From Hirsutella rhossiliensis (taxonomy: Eukaryota; Ascomycota; Sordariomycetes; Hypocreales; Ophiocordycipitaceae), in assembly GCF_020360975.1 (NCBI RefSeq), contig NW_025408669.1, forward strand, positions 5,084,001 to 5,148,000: 64,000 bases of DNA, read 5' to 3'. Positions 49,301 to 59,275 of this stretch are shown piece by piece. Both the position numbers and the translations under genes were made by a program. The notes under the pieces were generated by a model that was given only the letters and a program-made list of their open reading frames with translations, was not told the origin of the DNA and searched no databases. Position 1 is the first letter of the stretch. Every line of letters begins with the position of its first letter.

Positions 49301-50426
49301 TTAATAGTATCTAAGAGCGGGCGCGAGAGGCGCTAGCTTAGAGAATATTATATCTCGTTAATAATATATAGCTACTTTAATAGTTAGCTAAAGACGTAAA
49401 ATACAACGCTAAGTAATAAGCGGCCTTATTTAGCTATAGTAACTCTATAGTTATATATATTAAGGAGGGCGAAATAGGCAGGGCGGGCATAGAATCTATA
49501 GCGACGTATTAGCCTAATAATATCGGAGATATAACCTAGCTAATCGACGTAGTCTAAGGTATAGTAAGTATAAATTAAGCGATAGCTAAGTCGCTAAAGC
49601 TTATAGCGTTAATATAGCAGCTCTATCGGTTTTATTAATCGGCGCTATACTTAACGGCCGAGCTTAAGGCTACTATAATTCCTAAGTAAAGGGTAAGTTA
49701 TATAAGTATACTAAGGAGGGTATTTTTAAGGGCTATACTACTACTATAGAATTAGGTTAAGGCTATTAAGTTATAGTAGATAAGTATATTAAGGGAGAGA
49801 GAGAGAATAATCTAAGGTATATAAACTATACCTATAGTCTAGGAAAGCGACCGCCGAGTTATATTATAGTAGGTAGTAACTAGCTTTAAGGAGGACGATA
49901 TTAAAGTAATAATAGCTAACTTTAATAAGACGGCTAGTAACGTAAAAGTAGGAATATACGTTTAGCTTAGCCTATTAACTTCCTTCCTTATAATAGGTAG
50001 GAAGCTAGTAATATAGCTAATACTAAATAAGAGGCAGTTAATCGCGTTCTTACTAATATACTACTAGCTCGATTTAATATAATAAATAAATAGGGGCGAT
50101 ATTAGTTTAACGTTAGCTGCGGCACATACCTAAAGACACACCCACGCCAACGGCAATAGTAGTAACAGCAGCAGCTAGATACCGAAGGACGAGGGGGTCT
50201 AAGGGGGACGAAGGAAACGAGAAAGTACTAAGCAGGGCAAGGCAAAGGCAAAGAGGGCTAAAAAGGTATATTAGCAAAAGAGGATATAAAAGAAGATAAT
50301 AATAATAGAAGAAGATATCGATGCTAATAGATAAAGATAATGTCTGCTAGCTAAGGAGGAAAAGAGACCTCTTTTATAGACCGAATTTTCCCTCCTTCTT
50401 CCCTAGACGAATAGGGGCTAAGGGAT
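46304..50426 (+). pseudogene. Helitron protein, Helitron_like_N and Rep region
   Basis: KAFIYLKRNNPYYAKIKIN near 46486-46540 matches the start of the Helitron_like_N domain. Near 47871-47912 a segment with an in-frame stop, then IYSLL, fits the ALHIHGLLWL-type HUH motif of Rep after CAT-to-TAT and TGG-to-TAG changes. Near 48418-48505 an NYNISFI..YYITNYATK stretch matches the conserved region after Rep. The HUH enzyme nicks and transfers single-stranded DNA in rolling-circle transposition. Several frameshifts and dozens of stops. The 3' part (50100-50426) is Ser/Lys-rich linker. A pogo transposon separates it from the helicase. Confidence 0.65.
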
Positions 50427-50583
50427 TACCATGCCCCACCCCCCTTTCGGTAACACCCACCTTTCGGTAGCGCAATTGAAAAATTCTCCACCAAAAGTCT
50501 ACCATTTGAACTACATGAAATATGATCAGAACTTAACATTATAAACACAAAAATTATATCATTCCGTAGAGAAATGGACGCTC

Positions 50584-52262
50584 TTATATGTACCGGCGCT
50601 TTTTTACCATTCGCCCGGATCTGGTGGTGACTGGAAGGGCTTCGGGTGCCACCTTGACTTCGATCACTGAAGCTGTCTCCACCTCTGAGACCGCCTCCTC
50701 CTCTGTGTCAGAATTCAGCACAACGGCTATCTCTTGGCTTTTAATTTGGGGAATGGCTTCCTCAGCCACCAAAGCTTCACTGAGAGTCATGAACCGTCTG
50801 TTCGGGTTCGGAATTGCTCTCCTCTTCTTGCCTCTCTGCAGCCGGGCCACTTCTTCCTCTAGCTTCGCGATTCTGTTGCTGTGCTCGGCAAGCGTCTGTT
50901 CTTGGGCTTCAAAGCCTCTAGCTATCACGGCGTATCGTCTCCGGGTGCCAGGAGTCTTGTTCTTTCCGAAATCGCGAATCTGGCGGCTGTTTCTTGGCGT
51001 ATCATCAGAACCCAAAAATGGCGCGGACTTTGGAGACGTCTCTACAATGTCCGCGTGAATTTCTGGATGCCGCAATGCCTTGGATCGTGAGATCGGCCAA
51101 TTCCCAGTGACCCTCCAGCCGGACAATATATTCTTTGCCGTCATTCCAACCTCGCGCGCTTTAGCATATGCCCGTATAAAATTGACCTTATGAACAGGCG
51201 CAGAATCGGTCAAACAGGTCAATTTCTGAAGTTCTTTCCGGTAAGCTGCCTTGGAGGCATTGAATACACCGTTATCTAACGGCTGGAGGCCATGAGAGCA
51301 GTGGGCAGGAAGGTAACAGCAATAAACGTTGTTCAAAAGCATGTGGCCATCCATGCATCCTGGTCCCGGTTAACGGTAATTCCTACAGAGGTGGATAAAG
51401 AAACGCACCGTTGCATGACTTCCATGTCCATCTAATATGATCAGTCTAGCATCTGAGGCATCGGCTGGTCGCGTCTGGGGCAAATAGACCCTCTCAAGCC
51501 ACTCAATAGCGATATGGTTGTCCGTCCATCCGTTGGGCGACGTTATGTAATGCCAGTCGGCTATTTTGCCGAATTCCGTCAAGAACCACTGTTTCTGAAG
51601 TTCTTTGCCCTTAAAGATAATGCCAGGGGTAAGGACACGGCCGTCCGCGGTGATAGCTTCAATAAATGAGGTCCAGTTGCGGGACTGTGGCCCTTTCAGA
51701 AGGGCCTTCCGTTTTGGGTCTGCACTCCCAACCACAAGACTATCCAAACCTGGCAAAAAGAGTCTGGTTAGTAAAAGTAATGAAAGACAAGCCAAATACT
51801 CACCAAAGCCAGACATAATACCGCCTTCGTCAACATTCACGGTATTTTCTGGTTTAATCCATCCATACTCCTTTTCCTGATATCGAAGAACCAGTGAACC
51901 GCACGAGGCGTAAAAGCATTAAATCGGTTAGCTTCCTGACGTCTCCCACGCTTGTTCTTGATGTCCGGATGGCGATTGATGAATTTAGAGACCCAGTTGC
52001 GCCCCACTGTCCGCTCGTTGTTCAGTTGCTTCATAGAGCCTCCACACATGCGCGGATCTGACTGTGGGAGGGCATAGCCGAGAGACTCTTGGCGGAGGAT
52101 CCAAGAAACCAAGCGAGCTTCCTGAGACTTACTCAAGAGTTGACGAGGCTGGATCTGATCAGCCAGGGCTACCTGGCCTTTGAGTCTGTCGGAAATAGAC
52201 TGCTGAGGTATGTCATACTTTTGGGCGGCGCGGTACTGCGACAAGCCGTTTTGTGACATCAA
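50584..52262 (-). pseudogene. pogo/Fot transposase, interrupted
   Basis: It starts at ATG 52262 with a psq-type helix-turn-helix (GLSQYRAAQKYDIPQQSISD), then a CENP-B/Tc5-like DNA-binding part to about 51890. The DDE domain follows: NVDEGG near 51835, LDGHGSH near 51435 and HGLQPLDNGVF near 51290. A C-terminal coiled coil (AEHSNRIAKLEEEVARLQ) and a basic tail end at 50584. Three breaks are seen: a probable one-base deletion near 51881, a 54-bp intron at 51750-51803, and a TAA at 51370-51372 inside what may be extra sequence. Length of about 545 codons fits the family. It cuts and joins DNA at TA. Confidence 0.85.
51750..51803 (-). other. spliceosomal intron in the pogo transposase
   Basis: Minus strand GTGAGT at the 5' end, TACTAAC branch site, CAG at the 3' end, 54 bp: a textbook small fungal intron. 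Removing it joins MSGFG to LDSLVVGSADP, giving a continuous DDE domain. Confidence 0.8.
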
Positions 52263-52616
52263 TTATCGCATTAGCCATAATATCCTCCGTATAAATACTC
52301 GAGGCCGCTTTAAGGTCATTTTGGTCATGTGGTGGAGGAATAACGAGAAGAATCATCGTCAGGAGGCGGAAGGAGATTAGGGGGTTGGATGGTAATTTCG
52401 CGTGCAAGGTACGCACAGGCCACAGACCCCTGTACAAACATTCAACCATCGAAAAGTAGAATTCAATCAATCCTCTATCTACTCCAAGTGACGGCTTGTG
52501 AATATCTTCAAAGCTGGCTGGAATCGGTGTAAGTGAAATTGATGGGTTTTGGTGGGGATATTTCCTAATGCGCTACCGAAAGGTGGGTGTTACCGAAAGG
52601 GGGGTGGGGCATGGTA

Positions 52617-54390
52617 TCTAATTAAGAAGAGGGCTAGCTAGAGACTCTGCTAAGGATCCTGCTAAGGATCCTACCAAGGACCCTGCTAAGGACCCTGCTA
52701 AAGACTCTGCTACGCGGGCTATGTATATTCCTTAGGGTATAGATGCCCCCGTTAAATTAGCTAGCTATATTAGTTTATCGGTAGTAAGGGAGGTACTAGT
52801 AAGTCGCGAATTATTAAGGTACTCGTTAAGTTATTTAAAAGGAAGAGTATTTTAAATCGTCTACTAATTATAGCGATATTAAGGACTACTATAGTATAGA
52901 TTAACGGAATTACGATCTATTCTACCTATAGGTTTACTAAAGACTAAGGGGCGGGCGGCGTAAATAAGGCTAAGGACCTTAATAGGGTATAGCTACCGAA
53001 ATAAGTAGAGTGGTTTATTAACGGCTAGTCTTAAATAGATTAGTAGGAAAAGGAGGTACTAGTTATCGACGAGGTAAGTATACTTAGAGTATATACGCTA
53101 AACGCTGTAAATAAGCAGCTCTACTAGCTTCGAGGATTATAGGAAGACTTTAAGGGGATCCCTATTATCCTCTTTTTAAAGACTTTTAATAGTTCTAGCT
53201 AGTCTAAGAGAGGTTAATCCTCCTACCTAGCGCGGCTATCTTATAAGATAAGGATAACTCGTTTAAGGCCGAGTAGTATTACTAGCATAATAAAGTATAT
53301 ACGCTATAGAAGAGGTTTATAACGGTCGTTATACTAGATAAGTAGATACGCGCCGCCGGCGACCGGGAGCTATAGAAGCTACTAAAGCGGATCCGTCTAG
53401 GCGTATAGGACCGTATAGACCTAGACCTCCTTAACTTAAGGTACTACTAAGAGGGTAGGCGGATCCCTTAAAAGATAGGCATTACTATAGTAACGCCGCT
53501 TAATAGGAACTAGTAGAACCTAAATATAGAGGCGAGCTTAGCGTTCTAGGTCTAGCGGCGGTTAATAATATATATCTTTATCTCTAAGTATAGGTAGAAA
53601 GAGGAGCTATTAATAAAAGAAGAAGCGATTATAATACTTAAATAGGGCGACGATAGCGAGATCCCGGTGCCGGCCGTCTTTATATTTACGCTTAAGATAC
53701 TAGTCGTCGTAAACTATAATACCTAATAAGGGCTAAAGCTAGTAAATAGCGCTAGCTATTCGGCGGTTAAGGTTATTATCGATAAGGTATACCTAAGGTA
53801 TTAGATCTTAGCTAATATAACGATCTACTTTAGGCCGCTAGTAAGGATAATTTTAAAATCGGCGATAATAAGGGACCTTTACTTCGTCGGTATACTACTA
53901 GGCACGATCTTATTAACGCCGATAAGCGTTAGGATATATCGCTAGAGAAAGCGGCCGTAGTAGCGGAACGATATTAGCTAGAAGGGTTTACTATACGTAG
54001 TAGCCTTCGCGTATATAGACTATAAGGTATAGGGTAGGACGCTAGAGCGCGTAGCCCTTAAGCTATAAGGGATATAGATAACGAATATTAATAGAATACG
54101 CGTAGCTATATAGTATAACCTATATAGCTTATACGTATAGCTATCGCGCTACTAAACGCTTAACGGTATTATACTTATATTTAAGGTATAGGAGAGAGAC
54201 TTAGTAGGCAACCGGGTTCCTATAGATATAACTGCCGTATAGGCTAGGCTCGAGGTACTAAGCGAGAGGACTATTAAGGAGGCGTTACGCTAGTTAGATA
54301 GGGGAGATCGAAGCTAAAGAGTTAAGGCGACGGCGCCGGGCGACGTAATAAGGGACGAGGAAGCGCCGTAAGGGGAAACGGAGGGCTAAT
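52617..54390 (+). pseudogene. Helitron protein, PIF1-type helicase region
   Basis: Starts with a Lys/Asp/Pro/Ala repeat, then Walker A GSKGGTSKSR (52780-52809) and, in the same frame, Walker B VLVIDEVS (53056-53079). The C-terminal part near 53980-54200 contains YIDYKVQGRTLERVAL and YSLYVQLSR, the VQGxTL..QLSR signature of fungal PIF1-like helicases. ERDLVGNRVP follows near 54190-54220. The helicase would unwind DNA during rolling-circle transposition. Stops are RIP-type. The final Glu/Gly-rich tail ends about 54390. Confidence 0.75.
52643..52714 (+). repeat. 12-bp tandem repeat, six units
   Basis: Units of the form GACCCTGCTAAG encode Asp-Pro/Ser-Ala/Thr-Lys repeats, a flexible linker N-terminal to the helicase Walker A. 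Units vary at silent and RIP-type positions. Confidence 0.8.
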
Positions 54391-55738
54391 AATATAATAA
54401 TAAGAGAGGCAACCTAATATAGGTTATATAAAGAGCCTTTTAAAACGAAAGTTAAAGGATTAAGTTAATATATAAAAATAATATTAGATAAGATAACGTT
54501 AAATAAGATAATATTAGAGAGGGAGTTATCTATTTAAAAATATTTATAGTAGTTATAGTACTAAGTAACTAGTAATTCCTTCCTATAATAGCTTATATTA
54601 CGCGACGGCCGGTTAAGGGCGAAATATAGAAGCCTTAGGAGCGCGCGCTAACGTATTATATAGTATAATATATTAAGAAAAGTAAGGCGAAGGTAAAAAG
54701 GGATAAGTAGAAGAGCCGATATAATAGATCGGATAAGTAGAATCCGATCTAAAGTTATAGGCTTTCCCCTATCCTTCTTATTATATATACCTACCTATAT
54801 ATTATTACCTATAGTATCTAAATTATAGCTAAGTTAGTTATAGTAACGTTTATAGTTCGATTTAAATTTATATACTAAATTAGTACTAAGTAATTTATAT
54901 ATAGCTATAGTATTACCCGGAGCCTTATTACTAGCGTAAACCGCGCTAAAGAGGATACTAAATATAAGGAATAATTTATATAGGCTATAATGCCTCTTAT
55001 AAAGGAGTATAAATTAGTATATTATAGCGCGTTAGGGGCTTTCTATAAATACTATAGGCGGTTTACGATAAATATCCTATAAAGTACTAATATCTTTACT
55101 ATATATAGATAAAGCTTATATTATAGTTTAGGTTATATCTTTATATAAAAGCGGGTAGTATAAGGTAGAAATAAGATAGGAAATATAACTAATAATAAGG
55201 GAAATATAGTAAGAGTATAAAATATATAATAAGTTCTTAGGACGTACTAGTTATATAAAGGTTATATTATATAAAGTATATAGGATAACCGCGGGCGTAA
55301 GTCGCTATAGTAGATATTATAGAGTAGTATACTATAGGAAAGAATACTAAAAGGCGGACTAAAAGGTTTATAAAAAGGTATATATACTAAAAAAAGATTA
55401 CTAAAGAGGGAAGGTCTAAAAGGGAATAATAATAAGATCTAAAGTTATAAATAGAGTATTATAAGATTATAGTTTAGTATAGATATTTACTAAGAAGTAA
55501 GATAAAGTATAGAACTAAATTACTTTTCTATAAATATTATAACTTATATTAATAAACTATTATATTAAGTAGTTACTTTATTTCTATTATCTTTTTACCT
55601 AGGTAGCGGTTTCTAAGCAGCTAGATCGATAAGTCTAATATATAGGTAACGATCGAATTAACGGCGGGTCTTAAGACGGTTCCTAAAGTAGGACTCTATC
55701 TTATTATCTCCGGCTTAAAAGAAGAAGAGGTAGTAAGT
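54391..55738. other. AT-rich RIPed DNA, no assignable gene
   Basis: Contains the sequence downstream of the helicase and then very AT-rich DNA. The Helitron 3' end (hairpin plus CTRR) should lie here but cannot be fixed after RIP. No open frame, LTR pair or inverted repeat was recognised. Confidence 0.4.
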
Positions 55739-55740
55739 TA

Positions 55741-57583
55741 GCACCCCTAGCTTCCGGTACCCCCTACTTCTAGCACCCTTCGTAGTACTAAGGCAGGCAT
55801 ATTCTAAACGCAATTAAAGCCGCATTTTAATATCACGATAATTAAATTTAGTGTTTCTAGCTACTCTAGCTGCTAGCTATTGTAAAGAGCTTTAAATCCT
55901 ACGTTCTAATTAGCTATAGCGGCGGTAGCCGGCTTAAGCGTGCGCTTGAGCTATTTCTTTGTCTTTATAACTTATTTAATCTATACGAACCGCCTATTAG
56001 GGTCCTAAGGGACCTTTTTCTATTTTTAAGGCCGTAGACGATATAATTAATGCTCTAGCTACTATATTCGAAGTTAGGAGGCTATAAGCTACTAATTTTA
56101 CTTATTAAGGCTATGGCTAACCTTACTAAAGAGTAGTCGGATCGTATAGTTAACTTAACCGCGGTTTTCTAGCCCTATAATAAGGCGACGGACTTCTTAT
56201 AATCGTTTAGGCGTTTTAAGGGCATTATAAATAGCTAGGGTACTAGAATTCTTTCTTTTTAACGGCGTTAACGGCGTTAACGGCTATGGTAAGACGAACC
56301 GGCTTAGTAAGGGCTTTGCTATATTAACTAGCTATAGTCCTAACCTACGCCACCCGCCCTTAATATTCTTTTCGGTTAGACCGGCCTACCGGGCCTAATA
56401 ATATACTTAGAGGAAGGTAGCCTTGCTAATTAGCGCTATATCGTTAAAAGATACGATTTTTTCGAGTTAACGTTAGTAGGCAGCCTTAATCGGCGAGAAA
56501 ACCGAGATATTAAGAGGTTAGAGGACGTAGGAGGAGTATGCTAGTAGAAAAAGAAAATAAATACGATTCTTAAAGCATTTATATATAAAATCGTCGGTCT
56601 AATAGCTCCCGTAGCTATTAACGATAAGGAGAACGTTCCCTTATAGGTAGCGCCTTATTTAGGGGATAAACACTTACTTAAGCTATTAAATAGCGATAGA
56701 ATCGCTTATCTAGCCCTTTAGGGAAGTAACGAAGTCCTAATCCTTTAGAAAATTAAGTTCGTTAAGGAACTATTACTATTAGAGGTCCTAGCCCTTAAAG
56801 ATTATAAGGGGGGTTAAGGCCTAGCCCGTTATAGAGACGTATTCGACGATTATAGTCTAATAACGCGATCTAAGCCGCTTCTTAATAGCCTCCTTCTTCT
56901 CTAAGCTCCCTAGCACTAGCCCGTTATAGCTAAGGCCCTTAAGGATGCCTATTTCGTCTATATTAAAGCGTGATTCCGGTAGGATTGCCTATATAGCTAG
57001 CAGCTTAAGTAATTAGAACTATTCCTTAATCCCGCTAATAGAGGCGCCGTTAATACGGGTAGAATTAAGAGATTTACCTTTAATCGTGCTAATCTCTAGG
57101 TTTCGGGCTAAAAAGCTCGAAACCTAGTGTTTTCTAAGCGGGCGGGGGTCTCTACTAGCTACGATAATACGGCCAGCGAATTCCCTAAGTTAATAATACG
57201 TTAGAGGCAGCCTAAGGGCCGCTTAGGTAAGAACCTATTTATAGAGGTGTTTTTCCTACTCTCGACTAAGCCTTTAAGATGCCTCTTTTGCCTCCTTTAT
57301 AGGTAGGGCTCCTTTAAGACGCGTCTAAAGGGTTATTCTTAGAATACCCTACTTACGACTAGCTTAGAGCTAAGGTATACTATTATTAATAGCTTTAAGC
57401 GCTTCTTAGAGCTGGTTTTCGGTATATTTAGAAAGATAAGGCATTGCTAATTCGAATAATATTTATTTTATAATTATTAAATAAGAGATATACGAGAAAA
57501 CGCGGTCACGATATAGTAGGTAGTTAACGCGATAGTAATATAGGGAGGTGCCGGAAGTAGGGGGTGCCGGAAGCTAGGGGTGC
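55741..57583 (-). mobile_element. Fot1/pogo-type DNA transposon, RIPed (1843 bp)
   Basis: Terminal inverted repeats start GCACCCCTAGCTTCCGG; inside them a near-repeat (RCACCCCCTACTTCYRG) follows. TA duplications lie at 55739-55740 and 57584-57585. Length is close to the roughly 1.9 kb of Fot1. A different family from the transposon at 50429. Confidence 0.9.
55850..57444 (-). pseudogene. Fot1/pogo-type transposase remnant
   Basis: ATG at 57444 begins MPYLSKYTENQL, followed by a helix-turn-helix N-terminus and a CENP-B-like middle (HLYKxVLTxAALRLP). The DDE domain begins RFNIDEIGILKGL near 56965. Right after it comes a VLGS..KKEAI-type segment parallel to VVGSADPKRKALL in the other pogo element. 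CAG/TGG-derived stops and at least one frameshift. The 3' limit is approximate. Confidence 0.75.
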
Positions 57584-57585
57584 TA

Positions 57586-58731
57586 ACTTAGAAAGCGAGA
57601 ACGATTAAGTAGTAGAGCTTTTAGTAGCGGCCGATAAAAAAGGTTTTAAGGTTAACTATAATAGGCGCGGTTTCTTCGTTAGCGTATTAGCGGGCTTAAG
57701 ATAAGGACGCTTTTATAGCGGTATAATAGGATCGGCTAAAGCCGAAGTTAAAGCTAAAGGCAGAGAACTTAGCGGGATAGCGCTAGGTATAGCGATAGAG
57801 AAAGAGGCAGCGCGGGCATCCTAGAAGGCCGCCGAAGCGGAGGACGGTTACTGCTTTAGTAGCGATATAAGGGCTAAGGCCGACGCGGCTATAGTAGTAG
57901 CGGCCTTATCGAGAAAAGTCTAAGATTCTAGGATAATAATAAAGATATAGTTTCTATTAAAGCTCGGCTAGTAGACTATAACGCGGTAATCGAGGAGGCT
58001 AGCGACCTTACCCGTATAAGTAAAAGAGATATTAGTCTAAAATTAAGAGTCTCGCCTCTTAGCTATCTTCTTATAAAGGATAGCCTATAAGTTAGCGCGG
58101 ATAAGGAAAATAATAAAGACCTAAAATAAGTAGAAGCCCCTAAGAAGGATCTTATCTAGGATCCTAAGAGTAATATAGGTCGAAAGCTAGAGGAAGCTAT
58201 AGTACCTTAGCTAGGTAGCGTTTAGACCTAGTAAAAGGTCCTATCGTAGTAAGGAGTAGCTAGGGCTAATAATAAGGCCGGTAAAGGAAACGATAAGGGG
58301 GATATAAGGGAAGCTATTTATAGAGGTAAAGAGCCTAAGAAGAACGCTTAAGGCCTATTTTAGCTAAATTTATTACTCGAGGTATATATAAAGGAATTAA
58401 GTAGTCCTTATAGCTAGTAGCCTTAGTTATAAATAATAAGGGTAGGTATAGTATAAAGAAAGATGCCTCTAGCGCTAGACTTAAGACCGTCTCGTTGCTC
58501 GACCTCCTATATAAGGGCGTAGGAATAGATATAGCTATTTATAAAAAACTACTCTTTAGTCTATTTAAAGGCGATAACTAGCTATTTATAAATTAAGAGA
58601 TTAAAGCTAAAGAAGATAGATATCGCGGAGTTATTAGTATTTAATCGGAGACGTATATATTCTATAGTAAGCAACTATAATAGAAGAGGTAATATTACGA
58701 CTACGGTCTAGCGAACCGCGGGACCAGCACA
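57586..58731 (+). pseudogene. ORF-X copy 2 (cut by gypsy G3)
   Basis: Plus-strand frame rich in Ala/Arg/Lys at its start (KAEVKAKGRELSGIA near 57745). It ends in a segment with YKKLLFSLFKGD and IKAKEDRY near 58540-58620 that matches ORF-X copy 1 at 42800-42900. The upstream part includes DNA left of the Fot-type insertion. G3 interrupts it at 58732; any Helitron downstream would lie outside the window. Confidence 0.45.
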
Positions 58732-59172
58732 TATCACGAGGACACGTAACGTGGGGAGCAAGGAACATTAAACGGACCGACGGGCCAATCAAGTTTAGAG
58801 CGACGGGTCACTCTAGCGCTCCAACGCTCCACGGCTAGGATCGCAGGATCGCCCTAGCGCCCTAGCGCTCCTAGACGACGGGATCACCTAGTGCTCTCGG
58901 CGATCTAGGGAAGCTCTCGAGATATATAAGGAAGGAACGGAACACTCCTTTAGACAGATAGCTCAATAGCTTTCAACACAATTATTACGATCTCTATCAC
59001 GATCTTATCTCTAATTCCGATTACTTAATTACCTAGTTATAGTCTACGGTCTACGACCTCCGACTCATCACCAACGTAATATATATATCATTGCTTAGAC
59101 TACGCCCTATTATATCTACCAACATAAACCCCTCGATAGGTTTATCCCTTAAGAATAACACCGGTCGTCACA
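58732..59172 (+). repeat. 5' LTR of gypsy G3 (about 441 bp)
   Basis: Starts TATCACGAGGACACG and ends CGGTCGTCACA, before the leader CGTTAAAAGCTC. The U5 half (from about 58975) matches C and G1, but the U3 half is different, GC-rich and carries GCGCTCC/CTAGCGC repeats near 58810-58880. A TATA-like GATATATAAGG is at 58920-58930. Confidence 0.8.
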
Positions 59173-59275
59173 CGTTAAAAGCTCTTATTTAGTGCAATAC
59201 CGCGTTACTCTAAGCAATATCGCAACTATCAACATGCCTACATAGCAAGCTAGATCAACCAACTCTAGAGCCACC

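Larger units (their letters stand above)
50429..52614 (-). mobile_element. pogo/Fot-type DNA transposon, nearly un-RIPed (2186 bp)
   Basis: Perfect 46-bp terminal inverted repeats (50429-50474 and 52569-52614) starting CCATGCCCCACCCCCCTTTC, with a TA duplication (50427-50428 and 52615-52616). Each repeat holds two copies of CTTTCGGTA, possible transposase sites. It sits between the Rep and helicase parts of the Helitron. Base composition is far more balanced than around it, so it arrived after, or escaped, RIP. Confidence 0.95.

Noticed and set aside
50588..51880. Plus-strand ORFs of 69-156 codons
   Set aside because: Antisense to the pogo transposase, whose DDE motifs, intron and coiled coil fix the minus strand.
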